Below, piece after piece: positions 51,220 to 63,025 of a stretch of DNA of 64,000 bases. This DNA is from Luteimonas rhizosphaerae (GTDB taxonomy: Bacteria > Pseudomonadota > Gammaproteobacteria > Xanthomonadales > Xanthomonadaceae): positions 1 to 64,000 of the forward strand of contig NZ_NRQR01000028.1 of assembly GCF_002849595.1 (NCBI RefSeq). The letters run 5' to 3'. Numbering within the stretch: position 1 is the first letter of the stretch; each line of letters opens with the position of its first letter. The position numbers and the translations under genes are program-made. Below the pieces are notes generated by a model, which worked only from the letters and a program-made list of their open reading frames with translations, ran no database searches and had not been told where the DNA came from.

Positions 51220-53046
51220 TCAGCCTGCTTCGACGCTATCGATCCAGGCGTCGACACGCGCCTCCAGCAGGTTCAGCGGCAGCGCGCCGCCGCCGAGCAC
51301 CGCGTCATGGAAGCCGCGGACGTCGAAGCGGTCGCCGAGGCGTTCCTCCGCCGACGCGCGCAGTTCCTGGATGCGGATCATGCCGATCTTGTAGGCCGTC
51401 GCCTGGCCGGGCCACGACAGGTAGCGCTGCACTTCCGAGCGGATCGTCGCCTGCGGAAAGCCGGTATTGGCGTTGAAATAATCGACCGCCTGCTGCTCGG
51501 TCCAGCCTTTGGCATGCATGCCGGTGTCAACGACCAGACGCACCGCGCGCCACAGCTCCGAGCTCAGCTGGCCGTAGCGGGAATAGGGATCGGCATAGGT
51601 GCCGGGGATCTCCTTGGCCTGCCACTCCGAGTACAGGCCCCAACCTTCGCTGTAGGCGGTGCTGCGGTACTGGGTGCGGAACTGCGGCACGCCGGTCAGT
51701 TCCTGTGCGATCGCGATCTGCATGTGATGCCCGGGCAGGCCCTCGTGATAAGCGATGACTTCCAGCTCCGGCTTCGGCATCGCGTTCATGTCCGACAGAT
51801 GGGCGTAGTAGATCCCCGGCCGCGTGCCGTCGGGGCTGCTGGGGAAGTAGTGCTGCGCCGCGCCCGGTTCCTCACGGAACGACTCGACCCGGCGCACGAC
51901 GAGGTCGGCCTTCGGCAGAAGGCCGTAGAACTGTGGCAGCTGCTGCTTGATGTTCGCCAGCAGGCGGGTGGATTCATCGAGATAGCCCTGACGGCCGGCG
52001 TCGGTATCGGGGAACTTGAACTGCGGGTCGGTGGCGATGAAGCGGAAGAACGCCTTCAGGTCGCCATCGAAACCGACTTCCTCGCGGATCGCATCCATCT
52101 CCGCATGCAGGCGCGTGACGTCGCGCAGGCCGATGTCGTGGACCTGGTCCGGGGTCAGGTCGGTACTGGTGTTCTGGCGCAGCTGCGCCGCGTAGTACGC
52201 AGCGCCGCCGGGCTGGGTGGTGCTGACGCCGGCCGGGTTCTCGAGTGCGTTGTCGATGTCGCCCTCGTACCAGGCGATGACGCGCTGGTAGCCCGGTCCG
52301 ACCGATTCGAGCAGGGCGGTGCGCGCGTCGGCCTTCAGCGCGTCGGCGCGGGCCGCGTCGATCGTGCCGGCGTCGCGCAGCGCATCGGCCTTCTTGACGA
52401 GGTCCGCCCACAGTGCGGTGTGGTCGCCGATGATGCCGTCGTAGGCGAAACGGGGCGGGCGGATGCCGGCTTCCGCACTCTGGGCGACCTGCCCGAGCAG
52501 GGTGTCGAACATCGTGGGCAGCGCCCGCAGACGCTGGATGTAGGCGAGGTAATCCGCTTCGGTATCGACGCGGTGGAAGTTGATCAGCAGCGTCGGCAGC
52601 ATCGCCTGCGGCCCCATCATCTGGGTGAAGGCATAGGCGTTGCGCCGGAACGGGAGCTGGGCCACGGCGTCTTCGTATTCGAGCTTCCACAGGTCGTAGG
52701 ACAGTCGGCCTTCGAGATCCAGTGCATCGCGGTCGAAGGTGCGCGCCATCTCCTCGACGCTGGCGCGGCGCCAGGCGATCTGCCGGTCCATGCCGGCGTC
52801 GGAGACGTCGTCGAGCTGGTCGTAGAGCTCCTTGCGCCCGAGGAAGGTCAGGCCGATGGGGCTGAACTGCAACGCGGTTTCGTACTGGGCGTCGAGCCAG
52901 GTATTCAGCCGCGCGGTTTCCGCGGACGGCGGTGCGACCGTCATCGCAGCGGGCGCAGCAGGCGCGGCGGGCGCCTGGGCCGCGGCGGTGGGAAGGACGA
53001 GCGCGAGGGCGAGCGCGAGGGCGCTCAGGGCGGGCAGCTTGGGCAT
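51220..53046 (-). CDS. DUF885-family exported metallopeptidase-like protein
   Basis: A 608-residue periplasmic protein: Sec signal (ALALALALVLPTAAAQ), an Ala/Pro linker, then the DUF885 domain. The gluzincin-type motif HEGLPGH (HEXXXGH, around residue 430) and downstream YSEGWGLYSE (EGWGLY, the third ligand region) are intact, so zinc-dependent peptidase activity is likely. Such proteins are abundant in Lysobacteraceae and thought to take up or process peptides (recollection). It interrupts the common clpA-infA linkage. ATG 53046. Confidence 0.88.
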   Translation of the reverse strand: MPKLPALSALALALALVLPTAAAQAPAAPAAPAAMTVAPPSAETARLNTWLDAQYETALQFSPIGLTFLGRKELYDQLDDVSDAGMDRQIAWRRASVEEMARTFDRDALDLEGRLSYDLWKLEYEDAVAQLPFRRNAYAFTQMMGPQAMLPTLLINFHRVDTEADYLAYIQRLRALPTMFDTLLGQVAQSAEAGIRPPRFAYDGIIGDHTALWADLVKKADALRDAGTIDAARADALKADARTALLESVGPGYQRVIAWYEGDIDNALENPAGVSTTQPGGAAYYAAQLRQNTSTDLTPDQVHDIGLRDVTRLHAEMDAIREEVGFDGDLKAFFRFIATDPQFKFPDTDAGRQGYLDESTRLLANIKQQLPQFYGLLPKADLVVRRVESFREEPGAAQHYFPSSPDGTRPGIYYAHLSDMNAMPKPELEVIAYHEGLPGHHMQIAIAQELTGVPQFRTQYRSTAYSEGWGLYSEWQAKEIPGTYADPYSRYGQLSSELWRAVRLVVDTGMHAKGWTEQQAVDYFNANTGFPQATIRSEVQRYLSWPGQATAYKIGMIRIQELRASAEERLGDRFDVRGFHDAVLGGGALPLNLLEARVDAWIDSVEAG

Positions 53047-53140
53047 GGGCAGAATCCGGTGGGCCAGAGGTGAGCCCGAGCGTAGCGCGCCGCGCGCGTG
53101 GCCCGCCATGTGCCGATGGTCGCGTCCCGCCGAAACGACG

Positions 53141-53163
53141 AAGGCGGCCCCTGGGGCCGCCTT
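53141..53163 (-). terminator. Terminator hairpin of infA
   Basis: AAGGCGGCCC-CTG-GGGCCGCCTT, about 23 nt beyond the infA stop on the minus strand, followed on that strand by CGTCGTTTCG, a weak U stretch. Confidence 0.7.
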
Positions 53164-53185
53164 CGAGGATGTCTCGGATCCGCGC

Positions 53186-53404
53186 TTACTTCATGCGGTA
53201 GGTGATCCGGCCTTTGCTCAGATCGTAAGGGGTCATCTCGACCTTGACCTTGTCGCCGGTCAGGATGCGGATGTAGTTCTTGCGCATGCGTCCGGAGATA
53301 TGCGCAATGATTTCGTGGCCGTTCTCGAGCTTCACCCGGAACATGGTGTTCGGGAGCGTTTCGGAGATCGTGCCTTCGAATTCGATGACGTCGTCTTTCG
53401 CCAT
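53186..53404 (-). CDS. infA: Translation initiation factor IF-1
   Basis: 72 residues, the universal IF-1 length. The S1/OB fold is complete: [38 protein letters not shown] and [14 protein letters not shown] at the end. It binds the A site of the 30S subunit during initiation. The aat-infA-clpA neighbourhood is conserved. ATG 53404. The 157 nt upstream carry its promoter and no gene. Confidence 0.98.
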   Translation of the reverse strand: MAKDDVIEFEGTISETLPNTMFRVKLENGHEIIAHISGRMRKNYIRILTGDKVKVEMTPYDLSKGRITYRMK

Positions 53405-53561
53405 GCGTCGTGATTACTCGTCTGTGTGGAAGGGCGCGCGAGCGCGCGCCGCAGTGAAGCGGGGCATTCTCGCACGCGGCCGGTGACGATGCAAAAGACG
53501 ACGGCGCGAACTGACCCAACGGATCGCCCCCGCACCGTCTCCGGTCTCGCATTCCGTCGCC

Positions 53562-54245
53562 TCAGCCCGCGAGCGCGCTCGCAGGCTGGACGCCGAACCG
53601 GGGCGACCAGTCGCTGACAGGATCCTGTTCGACCAGGGGCGCGATCGCCGCGGCGAACCGGGGCCGCGGCCACGCTGCTGCGCCCAGGCGCTGCAGATGC
53701 GGGTTCTCCAGCTGGGCGTCGAGCAGCGGCATCTCCCATGCGGCCAGCTGCCGCGCCAGCATCGCCAGCGCGACCTTCGAGCCGCCCGGCACCGCGCTGA
53801 ACATGCTTTCGCCGAAGAACATCCGGCCGATGGCCACACCGTAGATGCCGCCCACGAGCCGCGCGCCATCGAAGACCTCGACGCTGTGCGCATGGCCGGC
53901 GGCGTGCAGGGCGCGATAGGCCTCGCGCATCGCCGGGGTGATCCAGGTGCCGTCCTGGCCGGCGCGGGGCGCCGTGGCGCAGGCGTCGACGACGGCCGCG
54001 AACGCCGTGTCGGCACTAACGTGCCAGGAGCTGGCGCGGAGCGTGCGACGGAACCGCCGGGGCAGGCGGAAGGCCGCGGTCTCGAACACCGCACGCGGAT
54101 CGGGCGACCACTAGGCGTTGCAGAGCCGCGGCACCGAGAGGTCGCCGCCGAACGCGAGCAATCCGTCGGGACGCCGCAATGCGGTCTCGACCGGCGGAAA
54201 CGGCGCCCGGGGATCGTCCTGCAGACGCGGCAGGTGCAGGCTCAC
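53562..54245 (-). pseudogene. aat: Leucyl/phenylalanyl-tRNA-protein transferase (aat), internal deletion with stop at the joint
   Basis: Aat adds Leu or Phe from aminoacyl-tRNA to N-terminal Arg/Lys, creating N-degrons for ClpS. The frame starts at GTG 54245 (overlapping the previous stop) with the normal N-terminus PRAPFPPVETALRRPDGLLAFGGDLSVPRLCNA, then meets TAG at 54113-54111, and continues in the same frame with WSPDPRAVFETAAF to the normal C-terminus at 53562. Homologs have about 17 residues here (Y-R-H-G-I-F-P-W... type), so about 51 nt are missing and the TAG is created by joining TA and G of two Tyr/Trp codons. The lost block is the most conserved in the family, so function should be lost. 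Confidence 0.9.
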
Positions 54246-55378
54246 TGGGCGGGCGGCGGATCGCGGAACGGGCTGTGGCGTGCGAGCGTCGCCGCGTAGT
54301 CGCGGATCGACCCGGCCTCGTCGGCGCACCAGCCGCGCAGCGCGTCGGCGAAGCGCGGATCGGCGATCCAGTGGCGGCTGTGGACCAGCGTCGGCAGGAA
54401 GCCGCGCGCCAGCTTGTGCTCGCCCTGGGCGCCGGGTTCGAAGCGTTGCAGGCCTTCGCGGAGGCAGTAGTCGATGCCCTGGTAGTAGCAGGTCTCGAAG
54501 TGCAGGCCGGGCAGGGTGGCCAGCGCGCCCCAGTATCGACCGTAGAGCGTGTCGCGGCTGCGCAGGCACAGCGCGCCGGCGATCGCCGCCCCGTCGGCCT
54601 CGGCTAGGATCATCACCAGCTGGCGGGGCATCGCGCGGGCCAGGTGTTCCAGGAAGGGCAGTGTCAGTGCGGGCGAATTGCCGTACTCGGCGAACGTCTG
54701 CAGATAGAACCGGTGGATCGTCGCCAGATCGGCCGCGCTCGCCTCGTCGCCGTGGACCACCCGGAACGTGACGCCGGCGCGCGCGACCTTGGCGCGCTCC
54801 TGGCGGATGTTCTTGCGGTGCTTGTGGTCCATCGCCGCGAGGTAGTCGTCGAAGCTGGCCCAGCCGGCGGCATTGCGCCAGTGGTACTGCACGTCGATGC
54901 GCGCCAGCCAGCGGTCGTCGAATGCGGCCTGCTCGTCTTCGGTGTGGAAATTGACGTGGGCCGACGACCAGGCCGCGTCCCGCGTCGTCGTCTCCAGCGC
55001 CGCGACCAGCGCAGTGCGCGCGGCGGCGTCGACGGCCAGCAGGCGTGGACCCGTGACAGGCGAGTAGGGCGCCGCGACCAGCAGCTTCGGAAAGTAGTCC
55101 TGTCCGTAGTGCGCATAGGCCCGTGCCCAGGCGTGGTCGAAGACGAATTCCCCATGCGAGTTGGTCTTGCGGTAGGCGGGTGCCGCGGCGACCAGCCTGT
55201 CGTCGGACCACAGCGTCACGTGCTGCGGCGTCCAGCCCCAGTCGTCGCGCAGGCAGCCGTGCGCCTCCAGCCCGGACAGGAACGCGTGGGACACGAAGGG
55301 ATTGCCGTCCGGCACCAGTGCATCCCAGTCGGCGGCACGGATCGCATCGAGTCCGCGCAGGATCCGGATGTCGTTCAC
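54242..55378 (-). CDS. GNAT-type acyltransferase, peptidogalycan biosynthesis family (DUF482)
   Basis: A 378-residue protein of the COG3146/DUF482 family with a GNAT fold. Conserved segments: GNPFVSHAFLSGLE near the start, SSAHVNFHTEDEQ, DHKHRKNIRQERAKVARAG and the C-terminal HFETCYYQGIDYCLREGLQRFEPGAQGEHK region. Predicted to transfer an acyl group; the substrate is unknown. The start is GTG 55378, overlapping the DUF2254 stop, and its own stop overlaps aat, so these three are one unit. Confidence 0.85.
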   Translation of the reverse strand: MNDIRILRGLDAIRAADWDALVPDGNPFVSHAFLSGLEAHGCLRDDWGWTPQHVTLWSDDRLVAAAPAYRKTNSHGEFVFDHAWARAYAHYGQDYFPKLLVAAPYSPVTGPRLLAVDAAARTALVAALETTTRDAAWSSAHVNFHTEDEQAAFDDRWLARIDVQYHWRNAAGWASFDDYLAAMDHKHRKNIRQERAKVARAGVTFRVVHGDEASAADLATIHRFYLQTFAEYGNSPALTLPFLEHLARAMPRQLVMILAEADGAAIAGALCLRSRDTLYGRYWGALATLPGLHFETCYYQGIDYCLREGLQRFEPGAQGEHKLARGFLPTLVHSRHWIADPRFADALRGWCADEAGSIRDYAATLARHSPFRDPPPAQ

Positions 55379-56628
55379 GGGCGCTCCGTCTTCGCCGCGC
55401 AATGGCGCAGGGCGTCGAGATCGGGCGGGAAGGTCAGCGTCGCTTCCGCGCGCGCCAGCGCCAGCGCGGCGTGATGGGCCGCGGCAGCCGCGAAACGCGG
55501 GTCGCCGGCCGCTGCGATGGCCGCCAGTCCCTTCTGCAGCCGGATCCCGACTTCCAGGCTGCCGGCACCGTCGCGTGCCAGCAACGGGAAGACATCGTCG
55601 AACGCATCCTCGATGGCCAGCGGCGGGACGAACACGCGCCCGTAGCGGGTCTCGGGCGTTGCCGTCGGCGCCCGTGCCCATTCGCACAGCAGGCGCGTGG
55701 CCGTACCGACGACGTCGATCGCGGTGCCGCTGTCGTTGACCGCCTGCGACAGGGCGCGCGTGCCGATCTCCGTCAGCACGACGAGCCCGTAGCGCGGATC
55801 CTGATCGAAATTGCGTTCGTCGCTGATCGTGAACGCCTCGCGCAGCGCGTCTGCGGTCTTCGCGTCCAGTGGGCCGCCTTCGCAGCGCAGCAGCGGGCGC
55901 CCCGGCACCGCGAACACGCCGGGGCGCAGCGCGAGGTGGAGCACCAGGCCGGCGTCCTCGGCGAGTTCCGCCAGTCGCGCGACGTCGATGTGTTCGACGT
56001 AGCCGATCGCATCGGATTCGATGGCGTGGCCCGTTTCTGGTGAGATCGCCCCCGGTGCAGCGCCGAGGTAGGGATCCTCGAGATGCGTGTCGAGCGCCTC
56101 GCGTGTCGCGCGCTCGACCAGGTTGATCGTCGCGCCGACCCGGCCGAAGCTCGCCAGCTGTTCGATCCACGCCAGCAGCGTGAGGGTGATCAGCACGATG
56201 ACGCCGACGGTGGCCGCGAACAGCACGACGCGTCCGCTGTCGCCATAGATGCCGGTGCTGAGCGCGATCAGGCCGACGACCGAGAACAGAAACGCGCCGA
56301 TGAAGGTCGACAGCGCCCCCTGCGCGGCGCTGTCGGCGATCAGCAGGCGCGTCGCCCGCGGCGTCGCGCCGTTCGACGCCGAGCTGTAGGCCGAGACCAT
56401 CGTCGACAGCGAGAACGTCGTGACCGCCAGCATCGAGGTCGCGAGGATGCCGAGCAGATTGCCGACCGAATCGGCGCCGATGCGTCCCGCCAGCGACTCG
56501 GGAATCCAGGTCTTGACCAGCGCGCCCACCAGCGCCGTCAGCACCGCCACCGCGCAGTACAGGGTGGCGCGTACCCACATGCGACGACCGAGCCGTCGCA
56601 CGAATCGACGCAGCTGTTCCAGGGTCAC
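55375..56628 (-). CDS. DUF2254-family membrane protein
   Basis: A 417-residue protein with four N-terminal membrane helices (about 20-165) including the conserved MLAVTTFSLSTMVSAYSSASNGATPRA segment, and a soluble C-terminal half (180-417). Function unknown; the family occurs widely in proteobacteria and actinobacteria. It starts at GTG 56628 and stands first in the unit ending with aat. trxB is upstream on the same strand, 51-nt gap. Confidence 0.88.
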   Translation of the reverse strand: MTLEQLRRFVRRLGRRMWVRATLYCAVAVLTALVGALVKTWIPESLAGRIGADSVGNLLGILATSMLAVTTFSLSTMVSAYSSASNGATPRATRLLIADSAAQGALSTFIGAFLFSVVGLIALSTGIYGDSGRVVLFAATVGVIVLITLTLLAWIEQLASFGRVGATINLVERATREALDTHLEDPYLGAAPGAISPETGHAIESDAIGYVEHIDVARLAELAEDAGLVLHLALRPGVFAVPGRPLLRCEGGPLDAKTADALREAFTISDERNFDQDPRYGLVVLTEIGTRALSQAVNDSGTAIDVVGTATRLLCEWARAPTATPETRYGRVFVPPLAIEDAFDDVFPLLARDGAGSLEVGIRLQKGLAAIAAAGDPRFAAAAAHHAALALARAEATLTFPPDLDALRHCAAKTERP

Positions 56629-56679
56629 GCCGGACGGCCCCCGTGCGGGCAGCCGGCGGCGCGGCGCGCCATGCGGGCG

Positions 56680-58876
<2,197 letters not shown>

Positions 58877-58922
58877 AGTAAGATCAACCCACTAGCCGAT
58901 CTTTCTCAGGTAAAAACGCACG

Positions 58923-61298
58923 GTGGCACGCCCGCTTTCCGATCGCGCCAAGAAGCGCAGCGCCCCCAAGGATGCCGGTCCGCCGGCATCCCGGGCCGCG
59001 TCGAATCCGCGTCGCCAGCGTCTGGTGCGCGACATCGCCCTGATCCTGATCGCGCCGTTGCTGCTGTACCTGCTGGCCTGCCTGGTCACGTATTCGCATA
59101 CGGATCCGGGCTGGACCAATGCCGGCAACGTGACCTCGCCGCTGCAGAACGTCGGCGGACCGGTGGGCGCGTGGATTGCGGACGTGCTGCTGCACCTGTT
59201 CGGGTTCGTGGCCTATCTGCTGCCGCTGATCCTCGGCGCGATCGCGTGGATCGCGCTGTTCGGCATCGATCGCGAGCGCGAGGACGGCGCGGAATTCGGT
59301 CCCGCGCTGCGGCTGGTCGGGATCGTCGGTTTCCTGGTCGGTGCGACCGGCCTGCTGTATCTGCGATTACCCGCGGTCGAGAATCTCTCGGCGGGCGGCG
59401 GCGGAATCCTCGGCCGCCTGATCGGCAATTCGCTGTTCGGCACGGTGGGGCCGGTCGGTGGCAATTTCTTCCTGCTCGCGCTGTTCCTGGTGTCGGTGAC
59501 GCTGGCGACCGGCCTGTCGTGGTTCGCGCTGATGGACCGGATCGGTGGCTGGGCGGTGCAGCTGCCGGCGCTGTTCCGTCGCAGCAGCAAGCAGGCGACC
59601 GAATGGAAGGAAGCCCGCGTCCATCGCGAGGAGCGTACCGAGGCCCGCAAGATCGAAACTGAGCTGCGCGCCAAGCGTGCCCCCGTGAAGATCGAACCGC
59701 CGGCCGCGCCGCCGGTCGTCGAGAAGAGCGAACGGGCCAAGCGCGAGCAGCAGATCCCGATGTTCCATGGCGTCAACGCCAACGGCTCGGACCTGCCGCC
59801 GCTGTCGCTGCTCGATGATCCGAAGCCGCAGCCCAAGGGTTACGACGAGGACACGCTCGAGACGCTGTCGCGCCAGATCGAGTTCAAGCTCAAGGACTTC
59901 CGCATCGACGTGCAGGTCAAGGAGGCCCAGCCGGGCCCCGTGATCACGCGGTTCGAAATGGAGCCGGCGCCGGGCATCAAGGTCAGCCAGATCAGCTCGC
60001 TGGACAAGGATATCGCCCGCGGCCTGTCGGTGAAGTCCGTGCGCGTGGTCGACGTGATTCCCGGCAAGTCGGTGATCGGCCTGGAAATCCCGAACACAAC
60101 GCGGGAGATGATCTATCTCAGCGAACTGCTGCGCTCCAAGGAATACGACAAGTCCGGCAGTCCGCTGACGCTGGCGCTGGGCAAGGACATCGGCGGCCGC
60201 TCGACGGTGGCCGACCTCGCGCGGATGCCGCATCTGCTCGTCGCCGGCACGACCGGTTCGGGCAAGTCGGTCGCCGTCAATTCGATGGTGTTGAGCCTGC
60301 TGTTCAAGGCCAGCCCGAAAGAGCTGCGCATGCTGATGATCGACCCGAAGATGCTGGAGCTCAGCGTCTACGAGGGCATCCCGCACCTGCTGGCGCCGGT
60401 GGTCACCGACATGAAGGAGGCCGCCAACGGCCTGCGCTGGTGCGTGGCGGAGATGGAACGCCGGTACAAGCTGATGAGCGCGGTCGGCGTGCGTAATCTC
60501 GCGGGCTTCAACAAGAAGGTCAAGGACGCGCAGGACGCCGGGCAGCCGATGTCGGATCCGCTGTTCCGGCCGAATCCCGAGACCAGCGACGTCGCCGAAC
60601 TGCTGGAGCCGCTGCCGTACATCGTCATCTTCATCGACGAATTCGCCGACATGATGATGATCGTCGGCAAGAAGGTCGAAGAGCTGATCGCGCGCCTGGC
60701 GCAGAAGGCGCGCGCCGCCGGCATCCATTTGATCCTGGCCACGCAGCGGCCATCGGTCGACGTCATCACCGGCCTGATCAAGGCCAACATTCCGACCCGC
60801 ATCGCGTTCCAGGTCAGCTCCAAGATCGATTCGCGCACGATCCTCGACCAGTCCGGCGCGGAAACGCTGCTCGGCAATGGCGACATGCTGTACCTGCCGC
60901 CGGGCACGGCGATGCCCGAGCGCGTGCACGGTGCGTTCGTGTCCGACGAGGAAGTGCATCGCGTCGTCGAACACCTGAAGCAGACCGGGAAGGCCGACTA
61001 CATCGAAGGCGTGCTCGACGAAGTGCAGACCATGGGCGACGGCACCGTGGTCGGCGCGACCGGCCTGCCGGAAACCGGCGGCGGTGGCGGCGACGAAAGC
61101 GACCCGCTGTATGACGACGCGGTGCGCATCGTCACCGAAACCCGGCGCGCGTCGATTTCCGGTGTGCAGCGTCGCCTGAAGATCGGCTACAACCGTGCCG
61201 CGCGCCTCGTGGAAGCGATGGAAGCGGCCGGCGTCGTGACCCCGCCCGAGCACAACGGCGACCGCAGCGTGCTGGCCCCGCCGCCGCCGCCGCGCTGA
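58923..61298 (+). CDS. ftsK: DNA translocase FtsK
   Basis: Septal DNA pump that coordinates chromosome segregation with division and activates XerCD at dif. 791 residues: four N-terminal membrane helices (about 35-200), a short charged linker (200-290), the RecA-like motor with [13 protein letters not shown] and [12 protein letters not shown], and the gamma winged helix (about 715-780, [32 protein letters not shown]). The linker is much shorter than in E. coli. Start GTG 58923, 46 nt after ald. Confidence 0.96.
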   Translation: MARPLSDRAKKRSAPKDAGPPASRAASNPRRQRLVRDIALILIAPLLLYLLACLVTYSHTDPGWTNAGNVTSPLQNVGGPVGAWIADVLLHLFGFVAYLLPLILGAIAWIALFGIDREREDGAEFGPALRLVGIVGFLVGATGLLYLRLPAVENLSAGGGGILGRLIGNSLFGTVGPVGGNFFLLALFLVSVTLATGLSWFALMDRIGGWAVQLPALFRRSSKQATEWKEARVHREERTEARKIETELRAKRAPVKIEPPAAPPVVEKSERAKREQQIPMFHGVNANGSDLPPLSLLDDPKPQPKGYDEDTLETLSRQIEFKLKDFRIDVQVKEAQPGPVITRFEMEPAPGIKVSQISSLDKDIARGLSVKSVRVVDVIPGKSVIGLEIPNTTREMIYLSELLRSKEYDKSGSPLTLALGKDIGGRSTVADLARMPHLLVAGTTGSGKSVAVNSMVLSLLFKASPKELRMLMIDPKMLELSVYEGIPHLLAPVVTDMKEAANGLRWCVAEMERRYKLMSAVGVRNLAGFNKKVKDAQDAGQPMSDPLFRPNPETSDVAELLEPLPYIVIFIDEFADMMMIVGKKVEELIARLAQKARAAGIHLILATQRPSVDVITGLIKANIPTRIAFQVSSKIDSRTILDQSGAETLLGNGDMLYLPPGTAMPERVHGAFVSDEEVHRVVEHLKQTGKADYIEGVLDEVQTMGDGTVVGATGLPETGGGGGDESDPLYDDAVRIVTETRRASISGVQRRLKIGYNRAARLVEAMEAAGVVTPPEHNGDRSVLAPPPPPR

Positions 61299-61403
61299 GT
61301 CGGGGCCGGACGCGATCGCGGGGTTTGCGCGTGTCGCGTCCGCATTCAGCATGACGTTCGCACACTGCGGGCCTTCCATCGCCACAGCACACAAGGACTC
61401 CGC

Positions 61404-62042
61404 ATGCGCCCGATCCTCCGTCAGACCCGCTGGCTCGCCATTGCGATGGTGCTGGTCGCCGGCGCCGCCCACGCCGCAGGCACCCGCGACCAGCTGGACC
61501 GGTTCACGCGCGGCCTGACCGGGCTGCAGGGCCAGTTCGCCCAGCAGGTGACCGATCCCAACGGCCGCGTGCGGGAGACCTCGAGCGGCAGTGTTGCGCT
61601 GTCGGCGCCGCGCCTGTTCCGCTGGGAGTACGTCAAGCCGTATCCGCAGCTGATCGTGGCTGACGGCCGCACCGTGTGGGTCTTCGATCCCGACCTGCAG
61701 CAGGTCACGCGTCGCTCGCAGGGCAGCGAAGAGCAGGACAGCCCGCTCGCCGCGCTGATCGACCCGTCGCGACTGGATCGCGATTTCATCGTCGAGGAGG
61801 CGGGCACCGCGAATGGCCTGGGCTGGCTGGAGCTCAAGCCGAAGCAGGCGGAGAACGCTGCGTTCCAGGACGCGCGCCTCGGCTTCTCGAACGCCGGCGG
61901 CCTGGCGCGGATGGAAATCCTCGATGCGCTGGGTCAGCGCACGGTGATCACGTTCACCGATTGGCGTCGCAACCCGACGTTCCCTGCGGACACATTCCGG
62001 TACACGCCGCCGGCCGGTGTGGATGTGGTCGGCGAAGAGTAA
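61404..62042 (+). CDS. lolA: Outer-membrane lipoprotein carrier LolA
   Basis: Periplasmic chaperone that shuttles lipoproteins from LolCDE to LolB. 212 residues, signal peptide (IAMVLVAGAAHA), incomplete beta-barrel fold with LTGLQGQFAQQV, RLFRWEYVKPYPQLIVADG and WVFDPDLQQVT. The ftsK-lolA-rarA order is conserved across gammaproteobacteria; here a 105-nt gap separates it from ftsK and a convergent gene separates it from rarA. Confidence 0.95.
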   Translation: MRPILRQTRWLAIAMVLVAGAAHAAGTRDQLDRFTRGLTGLQGQFAQQVTDPNGRVRETSSGSVALSAPRLFRWEYVKPYPQLIVADGRTVWVFDPDLQQVTRRSQGSEEQDSPLAALIDPSRLDRDFIVEEAGTANGLGWLELKPKQAENAAFQDARLGFSNAGGLARMEILDALGQRTVITFTDWRRNPTFPADTFRYTPPAGVDVVGEE

Positions 62043-62089
62043 GCAGTCGCCTTCTGGGCGTCGCGGGACACGCGAGAACTCTCCATCGG

Positions 62090-62118
62090 GCGGCCGCCTT
62101 CGGGTGGCCGCTTACGTT
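62090..62118 (+). terminator. Terminator hairpin of lolA
   Basis: GCGGCCGCC-TTCG-GGTGGCCGC (one G-T pair) then TTACGTT, about 48 nt after the lolA stop. It also covers the end of the convergent gene. Confidence 0.65.
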
Positions 62119-62984
62119 GAAAGTGAGCGCTCCGGCGCGCCCACCTGCCGGATCGGCGTGAAGACCGGCAGCACGAGTCGATAGTCGAACGGCGCATCGT
62201 CGGACTGCCGTCCACCCTCGCGTGGCAAGGTCTCCGCCGTCACTGCGCCGCAGGGCGCCTCGTCGACACAGGCCCAGAACGCACCGTGCGCCGCCGAGAT
62301 CTCGATCGAGACGGGTGCGAGGTCACGCAGATGCGCGGCCATCGGCCGCTGCGGAAACAGGGCAGGGGCGTTGCGCGGACGCTGGCGCATGGCGTGCACG
62401 TTGCCGGTGATCACCACGACGCGCCCACCTGCCAATGCGGCATGGGCGCGTCGGATGACGTGGGCCATCGCCGCGTCACAGTTGTCGAGTTCGACGCAGC
62501 GCCGGTCGCGTGGATCGAACGGCAGGATCGCGACGTCGCGTCCGGCGCGACGCAGGGCGCCGACGCGTTGCACCAGCGCCAGCGCGTCTTCGCTGCGCCG
62601 GCCATCGTTCTGTGCAGGCGCCAGCGCCCACCAGGCACGTCGTCGCAGACCGTCGATCAGCGCATCGGTAGCGCCACCCGCGACCGTGTCGCGCAGTGCC
62701 GGATGCTCGCCCGCGGGAATCTCCAGCGCGAGCAGGACAGGCGACGCCGTGCTCCAGTGTTCCACCAGATCGCCAGCCAGCAGCGGCACCTCCCGCGTGC
62801 CGTGCATTTCGCCGAGGATCACGAGACGATGATCGCCGCCTTCGCGGACCAAGGTGTGCAGCGCGTCGCTGCGCCAGTTCGCGGTCGCCGTCCACGACGC
62901 AGCGAGCACGCACAGACCGCCTGCGAGCCGGGCCAGAGACCGCCGTGTGGTTGTGATCACGTCACTCTGGCGCAATATCGTCAT
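62112..62984 (-). CDS. ChaN/EreA-like exported protein (haem-binding uptake, Tiki superfamily)
   Basis: A 290-residue protein with a signal peptide (LARLAGGLCVLAASWTATA). The ILGEMHGTREVP segment and the ITGNVHAMRQRP segment are typical of the EreA/ChaN-like Tiki fold, which binds haem or acts as a metal-dependent hydrolase. A conserved GE...H pair is present. It interrupts the lolA-rarA linkage on the opposite strand. ATG 62984 chosen. Divergent from rarA. Confidence 0.78.
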   Translation of the reverse strand: MTILRQSDVITTTRRSLARLAGGLCVLAASWTATANWRSDALHTLVREGGDHRLVILGEMHGTREVPLLAGDLVEHWSTASPVLLALEIPAGEHPALRDTVAGGATDALIDGLRRRAWWALAPAQNDGRRSEDALALVQRVGALRRAGRDVAILPFDPRDRRCVELDNCDAAMAHVIRRAHAALAGGRVVVITGNVHAMRQRPRNAPALFPQRPMAAHLRDLAPVSIEISAAHGAFWACVDEAPCGAVTAETLPREGGRQSDDAPFDYRLVLPVFTPIRQVGAPERSLST

Positions 62985-63025
62985 ACCGGCATTCCGTTGC
63001 AGTCCACGGCCCACAGGTTAATCGC

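Noticed and set aside
54242..54245. GTGA overlap at aat as sign of a false start
   Set aside because: The family N-terminus begins right here and other genes in the unit use the same overlap.
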